Shown: positions 24,918 through 34,395, counted from the first letter of the stretch. The stretch is 60,431 nt of DNA from Labilibaculum manganireducens (GCF_002843385.1 NZ_MVDE01000031.1:1-60431), one strand, 5' to 3'. Program-made: numbers and translations. The notes: generated by a model from the letters alone, not told the origin.

Positions 24918-26060
24918 TCAATTTGAAATAGTGTCGTTTAGATCTTCTCTTTTAATATGGAATATTTTTTCGGAGTTTACTTTTCCTGAGAGGTGTACCA
25001 AGTCTAAAAATTCATAAGTATAATCGTGTTGTGTTTTTCTGAGGTTAGATACGAATGCTTCGGTTGCAAGAAGTCGGGCTCCGTATTTTTTGCACTGTTT
25101 TTGTAAGCGAGAAGCTGTATTCAAGACACTTCCATGGTAAGCTATTTCTGTTTTTATATCGCCAACCTCGGCAACCATTACATTGCCTGAATTTAGAGAT
25201 GCCGTAAATTCGGGATGAATTCCATATTTTTTTAAGAATAGCTTTTCTTTTTTATTTAAATCATCGATAAACTGAAAATAAAAGTTGATAGCTCTTTTGT
25301 AATTTTCTTTTTTATTGCCTTTCCAGGTTATAACCACCTCATCGCCTACAAACTGATATATAATTCCGCGATTATTTACAATGCTGCTACTGATGGTGAG
25401 AAAACATTCTTGCAAAAAAGCACTATAGTTTTCGTGTCCTAGTTTTTCAGAATAATTAGTTGATGAAACAAGGTCGAGGAATATGAAAATTCGGTTTTCT
25501 TCAAAGGGTTTTTTGTATTTTCCGAATAGTGAATTAAAAAAAAGCGACAAGCCAGTACGCTTTAACGCACCCAGAAATACATCTAATGTGTACTTGATAA
25601 ACAAACCGATAATGAAAAAATACAAGCCAATTGGATTAAAAATAAAATCATTAATCTGTTTAACCGAATCTATAAATCCCAAACCTTTTTCAATGGAGTA
25701 ATGAAAAAGGCCGAGACTTATACTCAATAGAGCAAAACCGATTAAATAACTACATAACTTTAAAAAAAATGTAATGAGAAAGGATTTTTTCCGGAAAGAA
25801 TTTACAAAAAAAAAGATTTCAAAAACGCTGCTGATTATGGCAAAAATTGAAATTATTAGTATCGTAATTGTTATGTTATCGTTGATTAAAAACAATAATT
25901 TTGGGGTTCCTTCTTCAATATCATTTCCTAACATTGTTAGATATTGCAACGTAATAAATAATTGAAAAAATAGATTCCACCAAATTATGGAAAGAAAAAT
26001 TATTTGTAGTTGCGACCAAAATTTTGGTTTGCCAAAAATGTATTGAATTACCGATTTCAT
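24918..26060 (-). CDS. membrane-bound class III adenylate/guanylate cyclase-like protein
   Basis: A 380-residue protein. The N-terminal half has four or five membrane segments (about residues 15-45, 58-80, 90-118, 135-165). The cytoplasmic C-terminal half is a class III nucleotidyl cyclase catalytic domain: FIFLDLVSST holds the first metal-binding aspartate, YQFVGDEVVITW the second, and LNTASRLQ the Asn and Arg expected at the transition-state site. It would make cAMP or a related cyclic nucleotide from NTP. No receptor or effector gene is adjacent, and it lies in the tRNA-bounded segment. Substrate specificity cannot be decided here. Confidence 0.82.
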   Translation of the reverse strand: MKSVIQYIFGKPKFWSQLQIIFLSIIWWNLFFQLFITLQYLTMLGNDIEEGTPKLLFLINDNITITILIISIFAIISSVFEIFFFVNSFRKKSFLITFFLKLCSYLIGFALLSISLGLFHYSIEKGLGFIDSVKQINDFIFNPIGLYFFIIGLFIKYTLDVFLGALKRTGLSLFFNSLFGKYKKPFEENRIFIFLDLVSSTNYSEKLGHENYSAFLQECFLTISSSIVNNRGIIYQFVGDEVVITWKGNKKENYKRAINFYFQFIDDLNKKEKLFLKKYGIHPEFTASLNSGNVMVAEVGDIKTEIAYHGSVLNTASRLQKQCKKYGARLLATEAFVSNLRKTQHDYTYEFLDLVHLSGKVNSEKIFHIKREDLNDTISN

Positions 26061-26171
26061 TTATTTATTGGTGATTTCTATTTAATATCAGAAAGTGAAA
26101 CACATATTCAGCTCAATGAGATGCCGTAGAGTGAAGATGTGTTTCATTTATGCAGCAAGATTGTCATCTTG

Positions 26172-27434
26172 TTATTTTCCAATGGATTTTAGATAGTTAG
26201 CCAATCGTATTTTGTAAGTACACAAAGCATCTGTTTCTCCATCCTTTGCTTCCTGAAGCATGGCCTGAGCTTCCAGTAAATCTGATGTATTTACCAAGCC
26301 GGCTGAATAATTGTCTTTAATAACTTTATGGTGCTCTTCTGCCTGAATAACAGACTTTTGGGATACCGTAATTCGCTGATATTCCTCATTTAAATCTCTG
26401 TATTCTTTCTCCATCTCAAGTTCAAGTAATTCTGAAGTTTCATCGATTTTGTTTTGAGCTATTCTAATGTGTACTTTGCTTTCCTTTAATCGATGACCTC
26501 CTCCCCACCAATCTGATATTGGAATACTTAAAGTGGCAAATGCTAATAAACTGGTATTATCATTGTCTAAAACATCCAGATACATACCGCTTGCACCTAT
26601 GGCAAATTGAGGTAGTATATCTCCTTTTATCATTTTATACTTTAGCTCTTCTACTCTTTTAAGTTTGCTTAGAATTTTGAACTCTGAACGATTAACAACA
26701 CTTTCATTGTGGATTTCGAAGTATTGTATTGGTAGATCAGTTGTAAGTAATTCATCTTCAAAACGAATTTTCTCTGAATATTTTATCCCTAAATGTTGAC
26801 ATAAGGTCATTGCGACCATATCTATAGAATTTTGAAGTTGTAATTTGTTTGTTGATAATTCATTCTGTTTCAATTGAACTTTTAACAGATCACTTTTTTG
26901 AATTAAACCTGCATTGTACGAAACTTCAACATCTTTTAAAAGAGTGTTAACCAGTTCTTCGTATTGTAAAAGTGTTATCATTTTTTCCTGCAATGAAATT
27001 GACAACCAAAAAAGCTCTTCCGTTTTTACTTTAAGCTGATCTTCGGTTAACGTCAGATTTTCTTTGTTAATCTCAACACCCAAACTGCTTAATCTATTAC
27101 CGTTCCGAACTTTTCCTCCTGCATAAATTGGCTGTATGGCGGAAATATGGCCATAATTAGCATAATCCAATAGACGCATTTGCGTTCCTGCAAGACCTAA
27201 TTCCAAAAGTTTTTTATCTGATTTAAAAACGGTTATTCCTGCATCAAGTTTCGGAAAGTAATTGGTGAAAGCATTTTTTTTCACCAATTCTGAAGCCTGT
27301 AGATTCATCTGAGCTTCTTTAAGTCTTTTATTATTTTCATGAGCTAAAGATTGGCATGAATCAAGCGATAAGCTTTGTGCTGATCCTTGAAAGGAATAAG
27401 CACAAATAAATAGTAATAATATATAGCGAGCCAT
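26172..27434 (-). CDS. TolC-family outer-membrane efflux protein
   Basis: The start is placed at 27434, where ATG opens a signal peptide (MARYILLLFICAYSFQGSAQ); the frame is open further upstream but would overlap the RND gene. The mature part has the two-repeat TolC layout of long amphipathic helices, with EAQMNLQASELVKKNAFTNY and PKLDAGITVF in the first repeat and SAGLVNTSDLLEAQAMLQEA in the second, the usual C-terminal pattern. It forms the outer-membrane channel of a tripartite pump with the RND and fusion proteins encoded just upstream, 23 bases after the RND stop. Confidence 0.9.
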   Translation of the reverse strand: MARYILLLFICAYSFQGSAQSLSLDSCQSLAHENNKRLKEAQMNLQASELVKKNAFTNYFPKLDAGITVFKSDKKLLELGLAGTQMRLLDYANYGHISAIQPIYAGGKVRNGNRLSSLGVEINKENLTLTEDQLKVKTEELFWLSISLQEKMITLLQYEELVNTLLKDVEVSYNAGLIQKSDLLKVQLKQNELSTNKLQLQNSIDMVAMTLCQHLGIKYSEKIRFEDELLTTDLPIQYFEIHNESVVNRSEFKILSKLKRVEELKYKMIKGDILPQFAIGASGMYLDVLDNDNTSLLAFATLSIPISDWWGGGHRLKESKVHIRIAQNKIDETSELLELEMEKEYRDLNEEYQRITVSQKSVIQAEEHHKVIKDNYSAGLVNTSDLLEAQAMLQEAKDGETDALCTYKIRLANYLKSIGK

Positions 27435-27457
27435 TTTTTTTTGTTTTAATAAATAAA

Positions 27458-30400
27458 TTAAACTACTGGTTGGTTTTTGTTCTTTGGTCCATTGCCGGAT
27501 ACCTTCCAATACAGAACAGGTAAGATCATTAGAGTCAGAACCATTCCTACAATCATACCAAAACAAATAACAGATCCTAATGGACCCCATAGTGGAGATT
27601 TACTTATAATCATTGGAACAACACCCATAGCAGCAGCCATAGAAGTTAGAAATATAGGTCTCATCCGACGTTTACCTGCAGCAATGGCTGCCTCTTTGTA
27701 TGACAAATTATTATTTATTACCAAGTGCATGGCGTAATCAATCAGGATGATTCCATTTCGAACAACAATTCCTACTAGCCCTATTATGCCTATAAAAGAT
27801 GTCATTCCGAATGGATATCCTGTTAATTTTAATCCTAAGGCTGCACCCAAGATACTCATTAATATGGTTGACATAATTAATAGTGCACGACGAGTGGTTT
27901 TAAATTGAACAATCAAAATAAAGAAAATCAATATGAGGCTAATCGATAAGGAACTGATTAAAGGTCCCATGTTTTCATTTGTAGCTTCATCATCACCACC
28001 ATATTCAATATTAATTCCCTTTGGGAGTTCCAATTGATCAATCTGGGGTTTTATTTTTTTAAAAACACCGGACGGAATCACGCTTCGTTCAAGATCTGCT
28101 TTAATGGTAATTGTGCGCAGACCATTTCTTCGGCAAATATTTCCTTCTGTCCATTCGGGTTCAAGTGTGGCCACTGATCTAAGAGGTAGCGATTCCAAAG
28201 TTAAAGGAGATGAGATGTATTGATTCTCAAGATCGTTAATGCTATTGCATTGTTCCTCTTCTTTTGTTAACACAACGCTTATTGGATAATCTCCCTCCCA
28301 AATGGTTGTTAAAGGGATTCCATCAAGCGAAATCATCAACGAAGATGCCACTAAAGTTTTAGCATACCCTAACTGGTTGGCTTTGTTTTGGTCAATTTTA
28401 ACATTAATCCCGCGGCGCATTTCTCCCCAGTCGCTTCGCACCCAGGTTATATTTTCATTTGTTTTTAAAATCTGTTCAACTTTACTTCCCTCTGTTTTTA
28501 ATTCGGCAATACTGTCTCCCGAAATACGAATCTCGATTGGAGAATCGAATTCTTCCATGGCTAATTGTTTCCATCTAATTACTGCTTCGGGAAATATATT
28601 TGCATATTTTTTTGCGTATTCATCCAGTATTTCTATTGTTGCTTCATTAGAAATTGTATTGACCATGAGCTGTCCATAGTTTTTCGCAGGCAAATGAGGT
28701 GCATATAAATCATTAAACCGGGGAGATCCGGCACCAACAAAACCAGCAACATTGGTTACCCGTTCATCTTTTGAGAGTATTCTTTCAAGACTGTCTATAA
28801 CCATTTCCGTTTCATTGAGCGATACGCCTTCAGGCAGATAGACTTCAACCGGAAATTGGCTTCGTTCCATTGCAGGAAAAAGTCTTTGATCTACTGTCGT
28901 GAAAATTAAAATGCCTAGTATTACTGATAATGCGCCCAAAGCAATTGTGGTTTTCCCATTTCTGAAAGTCCATTCAAGCATTGTATCGTACCAATTTTGC
29001 ATGTGGTCTAAGAAACTTTTTTTATTGGTTGTGTTATCGGTTTGTTCTTTGTGCAGGCCTTTTTTGATAAAAATGTAGCACATAAAAGGAACTAAAAAGA
29101 CAGCAACAAGCATTGAAACACCCAGAGCAATACCTATGGTTACTGGAAATGTACCAACAAAATCACCAGCCAATCCGGTTAGCATGAGCATGAGCGGGAA
29201 AAAGGATGCAACAATTGCAGCGGTGGCTGACAATACTGGTATCACCAGTTCTGTTGCTGCTTTCCATGCTGCATTCCATGGAGTTTCGTGTTGATCCAGT
29301 TTTTCCAGATGATTGTCGATAACAACAATAGCATTGTCAACAACCATTCCCAACACAACAATTAAGCCGGCAAGCGATACAATGTGTAACTCAATGCCCA
29401 CCATTTGCATGATTCCCAAAGTAATTAGTATGGATATAGGAATGGTTATTCCGGCTACAAGAGCAACCCGGAAAGGCAGCAAAATCATGGTTACTACAAA
29501 TACCGCTAAAATGGCAATCAAAAATTCCACCATAAAGTGGGAAATGGAGTGATCAACAACATCGGGAAGGTCAGAAATCACATTTATTTTTACATCATCC
29601 GAAGTTTTTTCCGAAAACCGGGCGAGAACTTCCTTAATATCTTCACCAAACTGAACAATATTTTTTCCTTTCTGCATTTCCAGAGAAATTAGCAGGGCAT
29701 TGTTCCCATTGTTGCGGATAAAGTTATTAGTATCCTCATATTTTCGCTCAACCCGGGCAACATCTTTTAATCGAATAATATTTCCTTCGGGGTCGGAATA
29801 AATAATCTGCTCCAATAAATCTTCTTCCGATTCAAAGTGTGGAGGAAGGTGTACAGGAAGAATTAATTTATTATTATCAAGTTCTCCTGAATAATTGAGC
29901 GATTCCTGTATTTTGAATGTTGCAAATATGGTTGATAGATCAATATTATACTCATTCAGCTTGTCTTGCTGAATATACACGTAAACCTCTTCTTTTTGTG
30001 TTCCTGAGTGCTTAATTTTGGAAACAGAACTGACTTTACGAATGTCTGTTTCCAATTTTTCCATGATGTCTTCCAGCTGACGATATGATTTTTTTTCGGA
30101 TGACATGGTAATCAGTAAGGCCGAAGTATCGCCAAAATCGTTGCTCCCAATTAATGCCAAAACATCGACAGGCAATTGCATTTTTAGTTCGGACAACCCG
30201 TGTCGTAATTTCGACCAAAATTTATCTGAATCGTGAACATTCTGATTTAACTCAACGTAAATAATCATCATTCCTTCCGTAGAGATGGAATGAGTTTTCT
30301 CTTTTCGTACTTCCTCATAGCCAAAAATGTAATTTTCAACGTCTTTGGTTAATTGCTCCTCTACTTCTAAAGAAGTAGCTCCAGGATAAAGAGCAATTAT

Positions 30401-30550
30401 TACTCCCTGGCGGACAATAAATTCGGGATACTCCCGTCGGGGCATGTTTATCAAACCGAATATTCCAAGAATCATCATTACCAAAACAAAAGCCAAAATA
30501 ATTTGGCGGTGTTTCATGGCGGATTCAATGAGATTTATTTTTTTATTCAT
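27458..30550 (-). CDS. RND-family efflux transporter (AcrB/MdtC type)
   Basis: A 1030-residue inner-membrane pump with the usual twelve membrane segments. The first is at residues 15-35 (IILAFVLVMMILGIFGLINM). The central block AGLIVVLGMVVDNAIVVIDN carries the conserved DN pair in TM4 used for proton relay. The second half repeats the pattern with GLVGIVVRNGIILIDYAMH. Two large periplasmic loops lie between. It exports small hydrophobic compounds in exchange for protons; the substrate is not evident. It lies between the fusion protein and TolC genes. The proton-relay lysine of the second half is not obvious by eye. Confidence 0.92.
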   Translation of the reverse strand: MNKKINLIESAMKHRQIILAFVLVMMILGIFGLINMPRREYPEFIVRQGVIIALYPGATSLEVEEQLTKDVENYIFGYEEVRKEKTHSISTEGMMIIYVELNQNVHDSDKFWSKLRHGLSELKMQLPVDVLALIGSNDFGDTSALLITMSSEKKSYRQLEDIMEKLETDIRKVSSVSKIKHSGTQKEEVYVYIQQDKLNEYNIDLSTIFATFKIQESLNYSGELDNNKLILPVHLPPHFESEEDLLEQIIYSDPEGNIIRLKDVARVERKYEDTNNFIRNNGNNALLISLEMQKGKNIVQFGEDIKEVLARFSEKTSDDVKINVISDLPDVVDHSISHFMVEFLIAILAVFVVTMILLPFRVALVAGITIPISILITLGIMQMVGIELHIVSLAGLIVVLGMVVDNAIVVIDNHLEKLDQHETPWNAAWKAATELVIPVLSATAAIVASFFPLMLMLTGLAGDFVGTFPVTIGIALGVSMLVAVFLVPFMCYIFIKKGLHKEQTDNTTNKKSFLDHMQNWYDTMLEWTFRNGKTTIALGALSVILGILIFTTVDQRLFPAMERSQFPVEVYLPEGVSLNETEMVIDSLERILSKDERVTNVAGFVGAGSPRFNDLYAPHLPAKNYGQLMVNTISNEATIEILDEYAKKYANIFPEAVIRWKQLAMEEFDSPIEIRISGDSIAELKTEGSKVEQILKTNENITWVRSDWGEMRRGINVKIDQNKANQLGYAKTLVASSLMISLDGIPLTTIWEGDYPISVVLTKEEEQCNSINDLENQYISSPLTLESLPLRSVATLEPEWTEGNICRRNGLRTITIKADLERSVIPSGVFKKIKPQIDQLELPKGINIEYGGDDEATNENMGPLISSLSISLILIFFILIVQFKTTRRALLIMSTILMSILGAALGLKLTGYPFGMTSFIGIIGLVGIVVRNGIILIDYAMHLVINNNLSYKEAAIAAGKRRMRPIFLTSMAAAMGVVPMIISKSPLWGPLGSVICFGMIVGMVLTLMILPVLYWKVSGNGPKNKNQPVV

Positions 30551-30648
30551 TGTGTCATTTTTTTATCAAAAACAATAAAAAACACGCAAGGCTCTTGTAA
30601 TACTACGTTGAGTCTGTGTTATTATTTGGAAATAGTTCGTAGTGTTGA

Positions 30649-31686
30649 TTACTTAAAATTGACTATTGTATTATTTGATAGTTTTTGCACTCCCTCTGTT
30701 ACGTACCAGTCGCCGGATTTTAATCCGGAGCTTACACACAGTTTGTTGTTGATGATACCGCTTATCTGAACATATTTTCGATTCACTTTTCTGGTTTCCT
30801 TATTGACAACATATACGTAGTTCTTTTGAAATTCATCTTGCATAGCCGACTGAATGGGAATGAGCAAATTTGATGTTGTATTTTGAAGTGGCAGATTGAT
30901 CGTGCAAACCATACCTGGCTTTATTTCCAAATTATTGTTTTCAAGCTTGATTTTAACTTCGTAGGTTTTTGAAATGGTGTTCGCGATTACCCCAATTTTG
31001 AGAACCTTGCCATCGTACTTTTTGTCTCCAAGAGCCGAAAGAGTAACTTTTGCTGTTTGATTTTTTTCGATTTGGTTAATTTCATTTTCAGGAACAGAAA
31101 TGCGGGCATAAATTGTTTTCATAGAAATCAGGTTGAATGCTGTGATTCCAGGTATTGCATTGGAGCCAACTTCAATGTTTCGTGTTCCTATTATTCCTGT
31201 GAAGGGTGCGGTAATAGTGCAATTATCGAGATTTTGCCTAGCAATTTGTGCAGCAGAATTGGCTTGCTCCAATTTCGATTTTACTTCTTCCCATTTAATT
31301 TCGGGCAGACTACCATTGTCATAAACAGATTTCATTCGGTTGTAGGCATCTATTGCTTGTTTTTGCATGGCCAAAGCGGCAGAATAAGCACTTTGGTAAG
31401 ATGTTTTATTTAAAACAGCAATTGCCTGGCCTTTAAGAATATGATCGCCTTCCTCAAAATTAATTTCTGTAATTTCTCCCGGCAGTTGAAAACTTAAGGG
31501 AACCGATAAAATTGGTTCAGTTACGCCGGTATAATTCAGGATCTGTTCCTCACTCATCTCCTCGGCCATTGCAATTTTTACACGAGTACCTACAGGGGAA
31601 CTCTCCTGTTCAGATTGTGCTTTTTTATCCTGTCCACAACTCAATACAGCACATCCAACAAATAGTGTTAAAATTATTTTCCTCAT
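30649..31686 (-). CDS. RND efflux periplasmic adaptor (membrane fusion protein), lipoprotein
   Basis: A 345-residue protein with a lipoprotein signal (VLSC, cysteine 17). The HlyD/AcrA layout follows: a split lipoyl half (FEEGDHILKGQAIAVLN), an alpha-hairpin, the second lipoyl half (NCTITAPFTGIIGTRNIEVG), a beta-barrel domain and a membrane-proximal domain ending in GVQKLSNNTIVNFK. It joins the RND pump to the TolC channel. It heads the operon and lies downstream of a predicted TetR box. Confidence 0.92.
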   Translation of the reverse strand: MRKIILTLFVGCAVLSCGQDKKAQSEQESSPVGTRVKIAMAEEMSEEQILNYTGVTEPILSVPLSFQLPGEITEINFEEGDHILKGQAIAVLNKTSYQSAYSAALAMQKQAIDAYNRMKSVYDNGSLPEIKWEEVKSKLEQANSAAQIARQNLDNCTITAPFTGIIGTRNIEVGSNAIPGITAFNLISMKTIYARISVPENEINQIEKNQTAKVTLSALGDKKYDGKVLKIGVIANTISKTYEVKIKLENNNLEIKPGMVCTINLPLQNTTSNLLIPIQSAMQDEFQKNYVYVVNKETRKVNRKYVQISGIINNKLCVSSGLKSGDWYVTEGVQKLSNNTIVNFK

Positions 31687-31720
31687 TGCTTTTTCTTTTT
31701 TAGTTTAAGATACTACTTTG

Positions 31721-31733
31721 GTATTCTGGTCGA
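31721..31733 (+). promoter_or_regulatory. candidate TetR operator in front of the efflux operon
   Basis: The 13-base sequence GTATTCTGGTCGA lies 35 bases before the start of the fusion-protein gene and is repeated exactly at 32499-32511, in front of the tetR gene. Only one half of the palindrome seen at the second site is well kept here. Confidence 0.55.
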
Positions 31734-31830
31734 AAATTGATCATCACAAATTATATTCCACCTTTTGACTTTGATTTCCTTTTAAATCTTTATCAATAGA
31801 TGCAACTAACTAATTCAAATTAGTTTAAAA

Positions 31831-32418
31831 CTAGCAAAAAATCCTAGGAGCCAATATTTTAACTGCTTTCAGCATTTTTTCTTCATCAAGAAAACCATCT
31901 TTTTCAATGGAGTATTCTACCAATCCATAAAAAGAAACCAGTGTCATTTCGGCAACCCATTCAATATCGCTCCGTTCCACCATGTTATATTCTCCCAAAT
32001 CATATCCATCCTCTATAATCCGAATAATATATGATTTCTCAAATTCGATCATTTTTGAAAAATACTTTTTTGCAGCGATTTCTGCAAAATAGTTTTGTTT
32101 GATAATCCTGTAAAGATTAGCTCTTCGAATTACTTCTTTATGAAATTCTACAATGTATGTACTTATTTTATCTAACATACTTTTTTGCAGACTTACCTTG
32201 TTTTTAACAATTTGTCTGAGGGTAATTAATTCCAAATTAATAACAGCATCAAACACATCTTCTTTGCTTTTAAAGTAATAATACAAAGTGCTTTTAGCCT
32301 TTCCGCAAGCGGATGCTATTTCATCCATAGTGGTTTTTTTGAGGCCATACTGCTGAAAAAGCTTTTGGGCTTCGCTGATAATTTCATTCTTGGCTATTTC
32401 ATCTTTATCTAGTATCAT
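31831..32418 (-). CDS. TetR/AcrR-family regulator of the efflux operon
   Basis: A 195-residue protein with the TetR N-terminal HTH (residues 10-55: AQKLFQQYGLKKTTMDEIAS and KSTLYYYFKSKEDVFDAVI) and a variable helical C-terminal ligand domain. TetR proteins dimerise and leave DNA when they bind an inducer. It lies directly upstream of the fusion-protein, RND and TolC genes on the same strand. A shared 13-base sequence in front of both transcription units suggests it represses itself and the pump. Confidence 0.9.
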   Translation of the reverse strand: MILDKDEIAKNEIISEAQKLFQQYGLKKTTMDEIASACGKAKSTLYYYFKSKEDVFDAVINLELITLRQIVKNKVSLQKSMLDKISTYIVEFHKEVIRRANLYRIIKQNYFAEIAAKKYFSKMIEFEKSYIIRIIEDGYDLGEYNMVERSDIEWVAEMTLVSFYGLVEYSIEKDGFLDEEKMLKAVKILAPRIFC

Positions 32419-32486
32419 GTTCGATTTTTTTTCAAAAGTTAAACCTACTTATTTTTTCTATTCTACCAAAACAAAACAACTATTTT

Positions 32487-32511
32487 TCGACCAAATGAGT
32501 ATTCTGGTCGA
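32487..32511. promoter_or_regulatory. palindromic candidate TetR operator upstream of tetR
   Basis: TCGACCA (32487-32493) and TGGTCGA (32505-32511) form an inverted repeat with an 11-base centre, about 70 bases before the tetR start. The right half plus five flanking bases is identical to the site at 31721-31733 in front of the pump operon. Confidence 0.6.
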
Positions 32512-32679
32512 TTTAGTGGCAGATACTATCTATTTTTGTAATGTTTTAAATTGTTTGTGTGAAGATGAGTTACCTGAAACGTACGTGCTGTATGTTTTGT
32601 TCAAAATTTCTACGATTCGGATATTTTGTTTTTTACTAATTTCTGCTTCATCCGAATTACGCCGCTTAGTTTTAAACAA

Positions 32680-32757
32680 AAAGCATAAAAAAAACACCTA
32701 ATCAAACGATTAGGTGTTTTTTGTTGGGGGTGGGCCCACATGGGCTTGAACCATGGA
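32680..32757 (-). other. second copy of the tRNA 3' end plus terminator (candidate att site)
   Basis: This is the partner of the copy at 23937-24026 and includes the 3' part of the intact tRNA. Both copies are in the same orientation, 8.7 kb apart. The complete tRNA is on this side and the partial copy is on the side downstream of the tRNA, as after integration at a tRNA 3' end. Confidence 0.7.
32687..32722. terminator. terminator downstream of the CAU tRNA
   Basis: AACACCTAATC pairs with GATTAGGTGTT. On the minus strand it lies eight bases after the tRNA 3' end and is followed by a U run. Confidence 0.85.
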
Positions 32758-32804
32758 CCCCCTGATTATGAGTCAGGTGCTCTAACCAGCTGAGCTATAG
32801 GCCC
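32731..32804 (-). tRNA. tRNA with CAU anticodon (Ile2 or elongator Met)
   Basis: The reverse complement begins GGGCCTATAGCTCAGCTGGT and has the anticodon loop CTCATAA (anticodon CAU) and a T arm GGTTCAAGCC. The acceptor GGGCCTA pairs with TGGGCCC and the discriminator is A. CCA is not encoded. CAU tRNAs may be elongator Met or the lysidine-modified Ile2; the GC-rich acceptor leaves both possible. It is transcribed towards lower coordinates and followed by a terminator. Confidence 0.9.
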
Positions 32805-32903
32805 GATGAAAACAAGACAGTAAAAGTATATTATTACCTTTGTTTTGCGAGTGCAATGTTACATATTTGTATTGAATTATTCAATATTTGAAACAATTTT
32901 TTT

Positions 32904-33527
32904 ATGCAAAAATACAATTCCATCCCAAATATAATTTTCGATTTTGGAGGAGTACTCCTCAATATTGATACGGATCAGGCAGTTAAGAGTTTTAAAAAGA
33001 TTGGCTTGGTTGATACCGATTTGGTGAAAAAAGAATATCAAACCAATGGTTTGTTTGATCGCTTGGAAAAAGGAACAATAAGTGCCGATCAGTTTAGGCT
33101 CGAAATAAGGGAGCATATTAATGGCGAAGTTAGTGATGAGCAAATTGATGCGGCATGGAACTCTATGCTCTTAGATCTGCCTTATGAGCGGTTGGAGCTA
33201 TTGGAAAAGCTTAAACAGAACCATCGGATATTCCTTTTGAGTAATACAAATATAATTCACTGGGAAGCCTATATGGGAATGATTCAAAAAGTTCATGGTG
33301 TTTGCCTTTCCGACTTTTTCGAAAAAGATTATTATTCGCACAATATGGGGCTGAGAAAACCCGATCCTGAGATTTATACTGCTCTTCTTAAAAATGAAGG
33401 TTTACTTGCTTCGGAAACTTTATTTATTGACGATATGTATGCGAACTACGAAGCCGCAAAATCGGTAGGCATGCAGGCTCACTTTCTTGATCTGGAAAAA
33501 GGGGAAACGATTCTTGATTTGTTTTAA
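32904..33527 (+). CDS. HAD-superfamily (subfamily IA) phosphatase
   Basis: A 207-residue HAD protein. Motif I is IIFDFGGVLLNID, with a candidate nucleophile aspartate and glycine at the +2 position. Motif II is IFLLSNTN, the motif III lysine is in GLRKPDPEIY, and motif IV is TLFIDDMYANYEAA. The helical cap between motifs I and II is of the IA type. It resembles YihX-like sugar-phosphate phosphatases, but the substrate cannot be told from sequence. It starts 100 bases from the divergent tRNA and stands alone. Confidence 0.87.
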   Translation: MQKYNSIPNIIFDFGGVLLNIDTDQAVKSFKKIGLVDTDLVKKEYQTNGLFDRLEKGTISADQFRLEIREHINGEVSDEQIDAAWNSMLLDLPYERLELLEKLKQNHRIFLLSNTNIIHWEAYMGMIQKVHGVCLSDFFEKDYYSHNMGLRKPDPEIYTALLKNEGLLASETLFIDDMYANYEAAKSVGMQAHFLDLEKGETILDLF

Positions 33528-33539
33528 AATTAGGCAGGC

Positions 33540-34325
33540 TTATTTCTTACGGAAACTTCCCATTGTATTGTCGTAATTGATGTAATACAATCCATTTTGA
33601 AGGCCTTCCAATTTAATTTTGTTGCCAAAGCCCTTAAAAACGATATTTCCGTAGTTGTCGTAAATCTCGTAAAGGGTTTCACTGGTGAATAGTAGCTCAT
33701 CTTTTACTTTTTCGGGACCAAATGTAATGCTTGGTAAAGCAGATTGATGCTTTATTTCGGAAGAATAATTAGGTGTTTCGGTATAATCTAACTGATAAAT
33801 TCGGAATGTATTTTTGCCTGAGTGCGGGCGTACATCCAACTGATATTTATTTAATTGAGGGAGTCCAATGCCTTCAACTTCTCCTATGGTAATCCATTTG
33901 TTCCAACGGTATTGTTGAACGATAAATGGCAATGAGCCCAGTTCATCTTTGGTCGTCCAAATCAAGAATCCTTTTTTATCAACAACGGCGCTTTGCAGGT
34001 TGAATGAACTAATCGGCTTAATGCACTCTGGGTTAATGATTTTTGGCAAGCATCCATCTTTATAGTGGAGAGTAATGTTTATTTTCTCTCCAATGGGGAA
34101 ATTGAATTTAGATAAATCGACCTCAAAAGCACTGCTGTTAATTTCATCAGCAGAGTTCATTCCATTAACAGTTACCTCATACACACAAAATCCCACTCCC
34201 GAATCCGAAAATGGGTTCATTACATAGATATTTTTGCCAAGGAAAATCCCGTTTAGTTCGAGTTTTTCTGCCTTAGCAAAATTAAATAAGAAAAGAAAAA
34301 TGAGTAGTGTGACTTTGTTCTTCAC
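33540..34325 (-). CDS. secreted protein with a T9SS-like C-terminal region
   Basis: A 261-residue protein with a signal peptide (VTLLIFLFLFNFAKA). The mature part is beta-rich. The last 45 residues (YEIYDNYGNIVFKGFGNKIK, then LEGLQNGLYYINYDN) have the pattern of the C-terminal sorting domains used by the Bacteroidota type IX secretion system: hydrophobic strand, 'G-x-I/V', 'L-x-x-GLY-x-I'. The conserved terminal lysines (FRKK) are present. I recognise no catalytic domain. It may be exported to the surface, or the resemblance may reflect a generic beta-sandwich end. Confidence 0.7.
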   Translation of the reverse strand: MKNKVTLLIFLFLFNFAKAEKLELNGIFLGKNIYVMNPFSDSGVGFCVYEVTVNGMNSADEINSSAFEVDLSKFNFPIGEKINITLHYKDGCLPKIINPECIKPISSFNLQSAVVDKKGFLIWTTKDELGSLPFIVQQYRWNKWITIGEVEGIGLPQLNKYQLDVRPHSGKNTFRIYQLDYTETPNYSSEIKHQSALPSITFGPEKVKDELLFTSETLYEIYDNYGNIVFKGFGNKIKLEGLQNGLYYINYDNTMGSFRKK

Positions 34326-34395
34326 TATGTAAAATCATATTGGTCTATATGCAAGATACTAAAACAAAGAGTGATAAAAAAAAGTTTAAAATGGA

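Noticed and set aside
27435-27590. Longer start for the TolC-family gene overlapping the RND gene
   Set aside because: The extra 52 residues are low-quality sequence from the antisense-free overlap. A normal signal peptide starts at 27434.
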